From positions 248,001 through 312,000 of the forward strand of contig JABLUY010000001.1 in assembly GCA_013306675.1 (NCBI GenBank): a stretch of 64,000 nucleotides of DNA. Reading direction: 5' to 3'. The stretch comes from Thraustochytrium sp. TN22. Lineage: Eukaryota; Sar; Bigyra; Thraustochytrida; Thraustochytriidae. The position numbers and the translations under genes were made by a program. Under the pieces are notes generated by a model. That model saw nothing but the letters and a program-made list of their open reading frames with translations. It was not told the origin of the DNA and ran no database searches. Positions 19,540-28,473 of the stretch are shown piece after piece. Every line of letters starts with the position of its first letter. Within the stretch, counting starts at the first letter, position 1.

Positions 19540-20646
19540 TCAGCTCGCTGGGACGCCCTTGAGGCTCTTGAGGTCCTGTGAGAGCTTGGCGCACCACTCG
19601 TCCGACTCGAGCGCCTTGGCGGTCTGCGCGGAGAGCTCGCTCCTCAGGTGCGCGACGAGCTCCGTGAGGCGCTCGTTCTCCTCCTGCAGCGACTCGGCGC
19701 GCAGGTGCATCATACGCGCCTGCTCGCGCGCCTCAATGAGCTGGCGGCGCAGCGACGCCTCGCCCTCGGAGCCCTCTTCGTCGCCAGTCTCGTCGGCCGG
19801 GTCTACGAGCGGGCTCCTGTCGGGCGGCGCCGACACCATGAGCGAGGTGCCGAGCAGCACGGGCGGCGCCGCCGTCACGTCAATGCCGTCGTCCTCCCCC
19901 TCCTCGTCGTCGTCCTCGCACACCGTGTCCTCCGCAACGGACTGCATGCTGGAGCGGCTGAGCTTGGTGGCCAGGCTGCGCGCTGCGGGCTGCTCCTTGT
20001 TGCTGCTGTCCGCGAGCGGCTCGGCCGCCGCCTTCTTCTGTTTGGTCGGCTTGGCGTCCTCGTCCTCGGAGTCGACGCTGCTGGACGCGACGCGCTGATA
20101 CATTTGCAGGCGCTCCTTGAGGGACATGTACTTGCCGCCCTTGGCCTCGGGCGAGTCCGGCGCACGACAAGAGTCGTCCGCCTTGAAGACCGGCTGCGTC
20201 GGCTTGGCTTCCTCCTGCGTGCGCGTCGCGGGCGCCGAGGCCGTAGCAGCGGCCGACTGCTTCGCCGGCGCGGGCGCGGGCGCGGCGGGCGCCGGTGCGG
20301 GCGCGGACACAGACGCGGGCACGGCAGGCGCCGCGGGCGCCGGCGCGCTGCCGCCCGCCGTGCGCGTGGACTTCACGGCGAAGGAGCCAGACTCCTTCAT
20401 GCGGAAGTTGTCCGCGCCGAAGACCGAGTACTTGCCGCCGGCCGAGTGAAAGAGCTCGATGAAGTGCGTCTTGCAGTAGAACTTGTTGGACACCGCCGCG
20501 AAGTTCGACAGCGTCAGCTGCCGGTTGCAGTGCGAGCACTTGAAGCATGACTTGTGCAGCACAGCCTTGTCCACCTGCAGCTCCTCCAGCTTGTACACGC
20601 GCTTCTCGCAGCACGCGCACGTCGCGCTCGCGCCCCCGAACCTCAT
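19540..20646 (-). CDS. Single-LIM-domain protein with C-terminal coiled coil (EPLIN-like LIM)
   Basis: The frame stays open further upstream, but the ATG at 20646 (context GAGGATGAGG) lies nine residues before the first zinc Cys and gives 368 residues. The LIM domain (about 10-65) has C-x2-C (CACC), H-x2-C (HKSCFKC), C-x2-C (CSHC) and a final YCKTHF, followed by IELFHSAGGKYSVFG. The layout closely resembles the LIM domain of EPLIN/LIMA1. The middle is Ala/Pro-rich with low complexity, then KYMSLKERLQMYQRV and an acidic stretch. Residues about 305-360 form a coiled coil (LRRQLIEAREQARMMHLRAE). LIM proteins of this type bind actin or act as scaffolds. The actin link is inferred; no second LIM or catalytic domain is present. 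Confidence 0.85.
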   Translation of the reverse strand: MRFGGASATCACCEKRVYKLEELQVDKAVLHKSCFKCSHCNRQLTLSNFAAVSNKFYCKTHFIELFHSAGGKYSVFGADNFRMKESGSFAVKSTRTAGGSAPAPAAPAVPASVSAPAPAPAAPAPAPAKQSAAATASAPATRTQEEAKPTQPVFKADDSCRAPDSPEAKGGKYMSLKERLQMYQRVASSSVDSEDEDAKPTKQKKAAAEPLADSSNKEQPAARSLATKLSRSSMQSVAEDTVCEDDDEEGEDDGIDVTAAPPVLLGTSLMVSAPPDRSPLVDPADETGDEEGSEGEASLRRQLIEAREQARMMHLRAESLQEENERLTELVAHLRSELSAQTAKALESDEWCAKLSQDLKSLKGVPAS

Positions 20647-21455
20647 CCTCCCCTCGCCCGTCGGTCGCTCTCTGCGCCGCGCGACTGCCGACCGCGACCT
20701 CGCCTGCCTGCCTGCGTGCCTGCGTGCCTGCCTGCCTGCCTGCCTGCACGGTGCTGCTCGTCTGCCAGCTCGCCGGCCTGCCGCGCGCCGGTGCCAGCGG
20801 GCGCTCTGCGCGGCCGTTGCGCCGCCTGCAAGGGGTCTGCGCGGTCCCGCTCCAGGTCCTGCTGCGACTTCTGACCGCCTCTGCCCGCGACGTGCCGCCC
20901 GTTCGTCCGCCTCGCGCCGTGACCGGCGGTGCTCGGGGACCTGCGCGACGCCCGCGGCCAGTGCCAGCGGGCGCGGGCCCGGCGGCGGCTGCGTCGGGGT
21001 CCAAGCCGGAGTCGGAGTCGCGCGAGTGATGGCCCTGAGGACCTCCGCCATCGCCTCGACGGTGACGGTCCTGTCGACGGGGTTCCTGAGGAAGACGAGC
21101 GCACCAAGTGCGTGGCTGCGCAAAAGGACAGCGGACACGAGTGCAGCCCGCTGCGCCATCTGCAGCAGGGCTGAATGGATGATTTGATTCCTGTGGCTGC
21201 ATGCTCGGAGGAGTGTAATCATTAGGACGGAGCAGGTTGTGACGGGCACACTGGACGCAAGATTGGTTGGCGCGACGTGTGGAGGAACTCATGGAGGAGA
21301 CGCTCTGCAAGTGCATGGCGCAAGCCATCAAGAACGTGGTGCGCGGGGAGGATGGCTTCTTCTTCATCCACGTGCCCGTAGGCAGCGACGTGCTGTCGTT
21401 TTTCTCATCATCAAGTCTAGAGTTTAGGTGTTTGCGTCAGTCAGGAGAGCATTGC
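20647..21455. other. Intergenic region of unclear content between LIM and GNAT genes
   Basis: About 810 bp between two minus-strand genes. A CCTG-type tract lies at 20702-20750. Beyond it are short open frames on both strands with protein-like composition. On the plus strand near 21270-21400 there is VEELMEETLCKCMAQAIKNV. On the minus strand near 21040-21180 there is LVSAVLLRSHALGALVFLRN. Neither belongs to a family I recognise, and neither has a clean start and stop. A small spliced gene here is possible but not supported. Confidence 0.4.
20702..20750. repeat. (CCTG)n imperfect tetranucleotide repeat
   Basis: A dozen CCTG/CGTG units lie about 60 bp upstream of the LIM-protein ATG, probably in its 5' untranslated region. 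Confidence 0.9.
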
Positions 21456-22304
21456 TTAGGTGCTGCCCACAGCAGCCTGGTAGCGCTGGACGAGGTCGGA
21501 GACGCGGACCGTGAAGATGTAGCGCTCAAAGGTCTGGCCGTCGAACTCGCGGAGGTTGATGCTGAGATCAGAGGTGAAGCCGCACCGCTCGAGGATCTGG
21601 CGTGAAGGCGGGTGGTCTGCGCGCACGGTGGCTTCGATCTCCTCCGGGATCATGGGCGTGCTGGGGTCCAGCGCCAGTACGGGAACAATGACGTTGACGA
21701 GCGCAGTGACGGCCTCGCGGCCGTAGCCCTTGCCGTGGAACTGCGGCATGAAGAGGTACGCGAGCTCGCCGCCGCCCACCACAACGGCGCCAATAGGCTC
21801 GCCCGTCTCACGGAGCTCCACCACCATGCCGCTCCATGGCACGCCGTTCTCCCAGCGCTTGACCCAGGCGTTCTCGTTGCCCACGAGGCGCTTGTACGCG
21901 TACTCTGGGTCGGTCTGCGGCTTGCCAGACGCGTACTTGGCCATCACCTCCGGGTTGGTCCACAGCGCCTGGTAGAACGGCACGTCGTCTTCGCGGCATG
22001 GCCGCAGTCGCAGCCGCTTCGTCTCCGCGCGCACGTCCAGCGGTGGCCCGGCGTCGCAGCTCACGTGCGTCTGCCGGATGAGCTCATCCAGCTCGAAGCT
22101 CTCTGCGCTGGGGACGCCCGCCGAGCTGCCCGTCAGCTCGCGCAGCTTGTCCAGTGCCCACGCTAGCATCCTGGCGTCGTCGTGGTCGTCGCCACCGCCG
22201 TCGCCGTCGTCTTCGCCGTCGCTGCTGCCGCCGTCTCGCGAGCCCGCGCGCCTTTCCTCTCTGGTGTTGCGGCTTGGCACACTGGCCGTGCTGGCCATGC
22301 ACAT
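21456..22304 (-). CDS. GNAT acetyltransferase (RimJ/RimL, Acetyltransf_3 type)
   Basis: 282 residues from an ATG at 22304. Residues 1-90 are Ser/Asp-rich and then helical, with no known domain. From about 95 a full GNAT fold is present: ETKRLRLRPCREDDVPFYQA is the typical beta1-alpha1 opening of the RimJ/RimL branch, VPWSGMVVELRETGEPIG forms the central strands, and FHGKGYGREAVTAL is the acetyl-CoA pyrophosphate-binding motif A (Q/R-x-x-G-x-G). RADHPPSRQILERCGF is the usual C-terminal helix and strand. Enzymes of this group move an acetyl group from acetyl-CoA to a protein N-terminus or small amine. The substrate is not predictable here. The long acidic N-terminal extension is unusual for the family. 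Confidence 0.87.
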   Translation of the reverse strand: MCMASTASVPSRNTREERRAGSRDGGSSDGEDDGDGGGDDHDDARMLAWALDKLRELTGSSAGVPSAESFELDELIRQTHVSCDAGPPLDVRAETKRLRLRPCREDDVPFYQALWTNPEVMAKYASGKPQTDPEYAYKRLVGNENAWVKRWENGVPWSGMVVELRETGEPIGAVVVGGGELAYLFMPQFHGKGYGREAVTALVNVIVPVLALDPSTPMIPEEIEATVRADHPPSRQILERCGFTSDLSINLREFDGQTFERYIFTVRVSDLVQRYQAAVGST

Positions 22305-23221
22305 GCTGGACCTTGACCACGTTGACCTCAGCTGGACCTAACCTCTAGTGGTGGTACTACACTGGCACGCACGCGGCCGACTGCAGGGCGATGCCACGAC
22401 GAGCGTGGCCGCCATGGCTGCGCGGATGGAAAGTCCTCCTGCGCTGCTGAGCGTGGCTGTCAAGACGAGCCTGAGCAGCAGCTAGAGCACAAGGCCGCCA
22501 GCTACGAGGCCACGAGGCCACAACCACTCGGAGTGGCTCGCCCGCTCACACGCTCGCTCGCTGTTGCGTCAGCCCCGCTCTCTAGCTGGCGCTCAAGACG
22601 GCCAACCCGGTCCCGGACTCCCGGTACATGGGGCTCACAGATTGCACACGCTCGGCGGAATCCAGCATGGATCATCATTCGCTGGAGGTACCAAGCTGGA
22701 CCAGGGCGTCGCCGCATTGGCAGCGGCAGACGGCGGCACAGCTGAGCGGGCACACGCGACGCCCGCAGACCCGCAACCACCGCCGCAGAGGCCGCCCGCG
22801 CCGCCGCCGCAGACGGCACAGGCCCTCGCGCGCTTGCCTGCCCCGGCGCTGCCGGTGGCCGTGTGCTGGAAATTGGAGAACAGGGCACGTGCATACGAGG
22901 GCCACGAGGGGCCACGCCGCCGCGAGGGAAGTAGAGCAGGACAGGACGGCACGGGCATCAAGCGCATCAAGCGCATCAAAGCTGCGCGCGGCAGCGGCGA
23001 CGGCGGGCTGACGACGACTTGGAGCGCGGCTGTGCGCGAACCTTGACAGTGAAGCAGCTTGCGTCCATCGTCACGTCGTGCCTTGGTCGTAGGTCGCGGC
23101 GCGGCCAAGCTGGCCAAGCAGACGCGGGAGTTCGACCGCAGCGCGGTCGTCCAGATCGTGCCTTTCGCCCTCGTGAGGAACTCGCAGTGTCGTGTCGCAG
23201 CGCCGTGCGGCGAAGGAGACC
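22305..23221. other. Intergenic region between divergent GNAT and NACHT-WD40 genes
   Basis: About 920 bp shared by two divergent starts. No recognisable gene or RNA was seen; a short AAGCGCATC repeat occurs at 22959-22980. Confidence 0.55.
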
Positions 23222-26200
23222 ATGGGCCAGGGCAAGAGCGCCGCGAATGGCGGAAAGGGGCGGCGGGAAGCGCCGACCAAGGCCGCGGCAAGGCGGCACG
23301 CGCAGCAGCGTGAAGGGGAAGGGACGCGACCGCCCAGGCCGGGGCGCAAATCAAGGGCGCAGAAGCTGCGGACGAGCGTGAGCGCGAAGCTGGTGCTGCG
23401 CACGAGCACGGAAGAGGCGACCTGGGTGCAGGCGTCGGCGCTGCGCAAGCTGGAAAAGGCCGTCTTTGGCAGTGAGGGCGCGGACGCGCTGCGCGCTGTG
23501 CTGGCGGCGCACAGGGCGCAGGATGGAAAAGGCGAGGAGGCGGCGGCGGCAGGGCCGACCACAGAGGCGGAAGAGCGCATGTACGGAGGTCATCCGACGG
23601 AGGAAGACATGCGGCTGCCGCCGGAGATCGTCCGCAGCTTCATGTCGAGCACCTTTACAGACACGCGATACGAGCGCGACTGCTTCGTGGCATTCTGCGT
23701 GCCGCTGCTGCGCGCCTTCTGTCGCGACTTCGGGTACGAGTTCGAGCTCAGCGAGATGCGCTGGGGCATCAACTCGGATCTGAGCGCACGCCACATGACG
23801 GCCGACATTTGCCTGAAGGAGCTGCGGCGCTGCTTGGAGACGAGCGCGACCGTACAGTTCATCGGCATCCTCGGCGACAAGTACGGTTTCCGGCCTTTTC
23901 CGGCGGAGATCGAGGAGGAAAGCTTCCGAGGCCTGCTCGAGCACTGCCGTGAGGATGCAGATCTGGAGTTGCTCGAGGCGTGGTTCCAGCTCGACACGAA
24001 CAAGGTGCCGGCCGTGTTTCGCCTGCGCCCTGTCTTCGACCTCATTCCGGACTACTCTCCCGAGGTGAATGACGAGTCCAGCGCAAAGTGGTGGTCCGAG
24101 TGCTTCGAGCCGATGCAGAAAGCCCTGCGATTTGCCGCAATGGCGCTCTACGCCAGCGAACCGGCACGCAGTCGCCCTTTCACGGCGTCCGTGACGGAGC
24201 TCGAGATGCGCCTGGGATTTGCGGCGCCCGGGTGCTACTCGCACCTGCTCTCACGGCGTCTGGAGGGCGACGTGCGCCACGGCGGCTTCCGTGACACGGC
24301 GGACGGCGCGCAGGAGCACCTGGACAAGCTGCGCGAGTGGGCCGAGGCCAAGGCGACGGGCTCCTCGGAGGCGGTCGTGCCCTGGGAGGAGGGCGGCATC
24401 GACCCAGTCAAGCACAAGTCGCACGCGGCGTACATCCGGGGCACGCTGGAGCAGCTCTGTGCGCTGTATGCGGAGCGCGTCTCGGGGCTCGAGCAGCGCG
24501 AGGCTGAGGGCGGCCTCTTTGACGAGGTGCGCGCGCACGCGCGCTTCGCAGTGCTCAAGCAGCGCGATTTCGTGGGCCGCGAGCGCCTCGTAGGCAGCGT
24601 TGCGGACCTCGTGGCCCGCGGGGGCGCCCAGGGCCGGGCTGCCGTCGTGTCTGGCATCTCCGGGTCCGGCAAGACAGCCTTGGCCGCGCAGGTCACCTCG
24701 CTGCTGCCGGAGCACTTCGCCATCGTGCTGCGCTTCATTGGTACCACCTCGGGCAGCAGCACGGTCGCCGGCCTGGTGAGCTCGCTCTGCGAGCAGATTT
24801 GCAGCGTTTACGGGGGCGACCCGCTGGACCCGGGCGCCACCTTCGACGAAATGGTGGAGGCCTTCCGGTCCGACTTTCTGGCGCGCGGCACGGAAGAGCG
24901 CCCGCTCTGCGTGGTGCTCGACTCGCTCGACCAGCTCCCGGCCGGCGCCTCGCTGGCCTGGCTGCCGCGCGAGTCAGACCTGCCGAACCACTGCCGCCTG
25001 CTCGTGACGGCCATTCCTGACGGTGAGGGCCGCCCGCTGGAGCGCGCCCGCGCCATCTTGGGCTGCGCCGAGGTGGAGGTGCCGCTCATGCGCCTGGACG
25101 CGGTGGATGAGGTGCTGGATGCCTGGCTCGCGCAGGCAAGCCGGCAGGCCACCGAGGAACAGCGCGAGTTCTGCCGTGCCACGCTTGACCGCGCTGAAGC
25201 CCCGACCTACCTCATGCTGCGCACGGTGTACGACCAGATGACGCAGTGGGCGTCCTTCACGCCGCTGCCGGCGCACTGGGAAAACGTATCGGACGTGGTC
25301 ACCCTGCTGGAGACGTTTTTCGAGGACCTCGAGGCCAAGCACGGGCTGCTCTTCACGCAGAGCGCGCTGGGCCTTCTCACCAGCGCCCGCGACGGCCTGT
25401 CGCAGCCCGAGCTAGAGGACCTGCTCTCCCTCGACGATGCGGTGCTCGAGTCCGTCTTCCAGTGGTGGGTCCCTCCCGTTGCGCGTATCCCGCCCCTTGT
25501 CGTGACCCGCCTGCTGTCGGATCTCGATCACTTTCTCGTGCGCAAGACCGGCAACACGCAGGCCTGGTTCCATCGACAGTTTCGCGAGCAGGCCTCGCGC
25601 CGCTACCCGCTGCGCCACGAGGCGCTCGCCGCCTACTTCGGGAACAAGGCTGCTGCGGCCGCCGCCGAGTACAAGATGAGCCACCCGGTGAACGGCGAGG
25701 CCATCGTGCTCTCCAGCGACCGCATGATCTTGGCGCAGCCCGTGCTGCTCGGCGGCGGCAAGCCCAACCTGCGCGTGCTGCGCGAGCTGCTCTTCCAGAT
25801 CCGCAGTGCGGCGCCCGAGGTGCGCCAGGCAGACTTTGCCTCCTTCGCCTTCGACTTTGACTTCCTTCGCGCCGCTGCGCACGCCGCCGCGCTCCCGGAC
25901 ATCATTGACCAGATCGTGCTGGCGGCCGAGGACACGGCGCTGGACGCCGCGACGCGCCAGCAGCTCCACGTGCTCAGCCGCAGCCTGCTCCTGGCACTGC
26001 CCTCGGTCATCCGCCATCCGGACTGCCTGGCCGAGCAGCTGTGGAACCGCTTGGCACGCATCGCGCCCTCGCACGAGCTCCTCGCGGGCCTCTTCGCGCG
26101 CGTCGCCAGCGAGCACGCGAGCGCCGTGGGCCGCATCACCAGCATCGAGCCTCTGCTCACGCCGGGCGACGCGGACCTCAAGCTCTCCTTCACCGCGCAC

Positions 26201-28345
26201 CGCAAGAACCCGTACTTTGTGCGCATCGTGGACGCCGAGCACTTCGTCACAGGCGCCATGGACGGCGAGCTCAAGATCTGGAGTGTGCGCACCGGCCAGC
26301 TCCTCCACACGGTCAACCGCGGCACCGACTCGGGTGGCGCCACGCGCATCGCCGTGCACCGCCCCGTGCAAACCAGCGCCGCCTACATTGTGGCCGGCTT
26401 CTACGGCGGCTCCATCCGCATCTTCAACGCACGCTCCGGCACGCTCCTGGAGACCATCCCACACGCGCATGACCACTGGGTCTACCAGGTCTGCGCCGTG
26501 CGCCTCGGCGTTGACGACGACGAGAACACGCGCCACCCGCTGCCGCTGATCGTGAGCGGCTCCAAGTCCACGCGCGTCAAGCTCTGGCACGTCCCGGCGC
26601 TCGCCGCCGAGGCCGACGGCGACGCCGACCCGGCGCACGCACTGCACACGCTCACGGACAGCAGCACGGGCATCAACAGTGTCGACGCCTGCTACGCGGA
26701 CGAGATCTGTGCGCCTTCGGCCGACTGCGCGCCCGTGGTCGTGGCGGGCGGCTCCAACACAGCTGTCTACGTCTGGACCTCCGCCAACGTGTGGAGCGAG
26801 ACACCCACGCTGCGCTACGTGCTAGGCGCCGGCACCAAGCCGTACAATGGCCTGCACCTCTTCCGCCGCGAGGGAGCCACCACGCGCCACCTGGCCGCCG
26901 CCAGCGAGGATTTTTGTGTGCATATCTGGGACCTGGCGGACGGCGCCTCGGTGCGCGTTCTGAGCGGCCACACCAGCAACCTGCGCGGTCTTACCGTGCA
27001 CACCAGCGAGGCTTTCACAGGGGAGGCGGGCCAGATCATCATCTTCTCGGCCGGCGACGACAACACGACCCGGGCCTGGGACCTGGACTCTGGCAGGCAG
27101 ATGCGCGTCTTCAATGCGCACTCACGCACTTGCCGTGCCATGGCGCTCTCCTGCGAACTCGGTTCCATGGTCACGGTGGCCTTCGACAACACCGTCTGCG
27201 TTTGGGACGTCAGTCCCAACACCTGGGGCCCACAGAGCGAGCTGCTCCCGGATGAGGTCCCCTCCGGAGGAGCCGCCTCGGACACCGCCAAGCCTTTTCG
27301 AGACGGCACGGTCGGCAGGTGGGCCGCGACATTGGCGCACACCGCGGAGGGCCGGGCCGCCTTTCGTGTTACTGCCATGACCCAGGCCAGCCGCTATCTC
27401 ATCATGGGCTACACGGACGGCACCATGAGCTTCATGGACCCGACCGGCGAGATGCAGACCAAGCCCGTGGCAGCGGAAGGCGTCAGCATCACCGGCCTTG
27501 AGCCTCTCGGCCACGATATGGTGGTCTCGACCGCGCAGGACGGCATGCTTCGAATGCAGAAGCTGGGCACCGGCGGCCTCGCGCAGGTAATCGAGCGCGC
27601 GCTGTCGCTCGAGATCAAGGTGCACGACGATTGGATCAATGACCTTGCTGTCACACGGGACTCGTTGGCCCTCACTGCCGGCGAAGACTGGGCGATTTGT
27701 ATCACCTCGCTGCTGGACGGCTCGCGCGTGGCGCGTCTCAAGGGCCACTTGGCCGCCGTGCGCACCCTCTCTCTCTCGCCCGCGCAGGATGTGCTGCTCA
27801 GTACCTCGCAGGACAAGGTCGTCATGCTGTGGGACTTGCCCCAGCAGACCTCGCTGGCCAAGCTCCGTGCGCACACCGACTGGGTCATCGCGTCAGCCTT
27901 TCTGGCCGCGGACAGCGCGGTCACGGGAAGCATGAAGGGCGAGCTCATTTGGTGGAAGCTCGGCGCGCAGGGTGGGGAGGCCACCCCGCAGCAGCTGCGC
28001 CACGCCTCGACGGCGTACGCGTCGATCGTGGCGGACCCAGACCACGCTCTCTTCGTCGCTGCCCTCTTTGGCGGCGCTGTTCAGGTCTGGTCGCACGGCG
28101 GCCTTGGCTCGCAGGATGCCCCGACCCTGCTCAGCACCACTGTCGCGTCCATTGGCCATATTGACGCCTCGCCGTACCTCGGGCAAGCCAACGCGATCCT
28201 CATCTTGAGCGAGCCGCGCAAGAGCGAGTCACGCAAGAGCGGGATGCGCAAGAGCAGGCCCAAGAGCAAGTTCCAGGCCGGTGTCGCGTTTGCAGTGGCT
28301 TTTCACAACTCTGGCGTCGGCTGCTTCCAGTTGGCGCTGAAGTGA
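23222..28345 (+). CDS. STAND P-loop protein: DUF4062 - NACHT - WD40 repeats (NWD1-like)
   Basis: The frame begins at a GTG (23192). The first ATG is 23222 and gives 1707 residues. Residues about 133-240 form a DUF4062-type domain (IVRSFMSSTFTDTRYERDCF, then LRRCLETSATVQFIGILGDK), as in NWD1 and TEP1-like proteins. Residues about 455-760 form a NACHT/STAND ATPase: Walker A GISGSGKT (about 478-485) and Walker B region PLCVVLDSLDQL (about 561-572). A helical region follows, and from about 990 to the end there are a dozen WD40-like blades (for example MLWDLPQQTSLAKLRAHTDW). Such proteins are ATP-driven switches that assemble upon ligand sensing, with the WD40 propeller as sensor. The start MGQGKSAANGGKGRR matches an N-myristoylation signal (Gly2, Ser6, basic residues after), which would put it on membranes; this is inferred. 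Role unknown. Confidence 0.92.
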   Translation: MGQGKSAANGGKGRREAPTKAAARRHAQQREGEGTRPPRPGRKSRAQKLRTSVSAKLVLRTSTEEATWVQASALRKLEKAVFGSEGADALRAVLAAHRAQDGKGEEAAAAGPTTEAEERMYGGHPTEEDMRLPPEIVRSFMSSTFTDTRYERDCFVAFCVPLLRAFCRDFGYEFELSEMRWGINSDLSARHMTADICLKELRRCLETSATVQFIGILGDKYGFRPFPAEIEEESFRGLLEHCREDADLELLEAWFQLDTNKVPAVFRLRPVFDLIPDYSPEVNDESSAKWWSECFEPMQKALRFAAMALYASEPARSRPFTASVTELEMRLGFAAPGCYSHLLSRRLEGDVRHGGFRDTADGAQEHLDKLREWAEAKATGSSEAVVPWEEGGIDPVKHKSHAAYIRGTLEQLCALYAERVSGLEQREAEGGLFDEVRAHARFAVLKQRDFVGRERLVGSVADLVARGGAQGRAAVVSGISGSGKTALAAQVTSLLPEHFAIVLRFIGTTSGSSTVAGLVSSLCEQICSVYGGDPLDPGATFDEMVEAFRSDFLARGTEERPLCVVLDSLDQLPAGASLAWLPRESDLPNHCRLLVTAIPDGEGRPLERARAILGCAEVEVPLMRLDAVDEVLDAWLAQASRQATEEQREFCRATLDRAEAPTYLMLRTVYDQMTQWASFTPLPAHWENVSDVVTLLETFFEDLEAKHGLLFTQSALGLLTSARDGLSQPELEDLLSLDDAVLESVFQWWVPPVARIPPLVVTRLLSDLDHFLVRKTGNTQAWFHRQFREQASRRYPLRHEALAAYFGNKAAAAAAEYKMSHPVNGEAIVLSSDRMILAQPVLLGGGKPNLRVLRELLFQIRSAAPEVRQADFASFAFDFDFLRAAAHAAALPDIIDQIVLAAEDTALDAATRQQLHVLSRSLLLALPSVIRHPDCLAEQLWNRLARIAPSHELLAGLFARVASEHASAVGRITSIEPLLTPGDADLKLSFTAHRKNPYFVRIVDAEHFVTGAMDGELKIWSVRTGQLLHTVNRGTDSGGATRIAVHRPVQTSAAYIVAGFYGGSIRIFNARSGTLLETIPHAHDHWVYQVCAVRLGVDDDENTRHPLPLIVSGSKSTRVKLWHVPALAAEADGDADPAHALHTLTDSSTGINSVDACYADEICAPSADCAPVVVAGGSNTAVYVWTSANVWSETPTLRYVLGAGTKPYNGLHLFRREGATTRHLAAASEDFCVHIWDLADGASVRVLSGHTSNLRGLTVHTSEAFTGEAGQIIIFSAGDDNTTRAWDLDSGRQMRVFNAHSRTCRAMALSCELGSMVTVAFDNTVCVWDVSPNTWGPQSELLPDEVPSGGAASDTAKPFRDGTVGRWAATLAHTAEGRAAFRVTAMTQASRYLIMGYTDGTMSFMDPTGEMQTKPVAAEGVSITGLEPLGHDMVVSTAQDGMLRMQKLGTGGLAQVIERALSLEIKVHDDWINDLAVTRDSLALTAGEDWAICITSLLDGSRVARLKGHLAAVRTLSLSPAQDVLLSTSQDKVVMLWDLPQQTSLAKLRAHTDWVIASAFLAADSAVTGSMKGELIWWKLGAQGGEATPQQLRHASTAYASIVADPDHALFVAALFGGAVQVWSHGGLGSQDAPTLLSTTVASIGHIDASPYLGQANAILILSEPRKSESRKSGMRKSRPKSKFQAGVAFAVAFHNSGVGCFQLALK

Positions 28346-28473
28346 TTGGCGATGGCGGGATCAGAATGGCCAGAGCTTCGACCCTGACTATCATCTGATC
28401 TCACTGACTCACACACAGTTGTAAGGTGATGCTATCTTTCTCTCTCTCTTGTTGTAGCAGCAGGGAGACTAAG

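Noticed and set aside
20646-21249. N-terminal extension of the LIM protein to 569 residues
   Set aside because: The added 200 residues include the CCTG repeat region read as Arg/Gln-rich text; the LIM domain is complete from ATG 20646.
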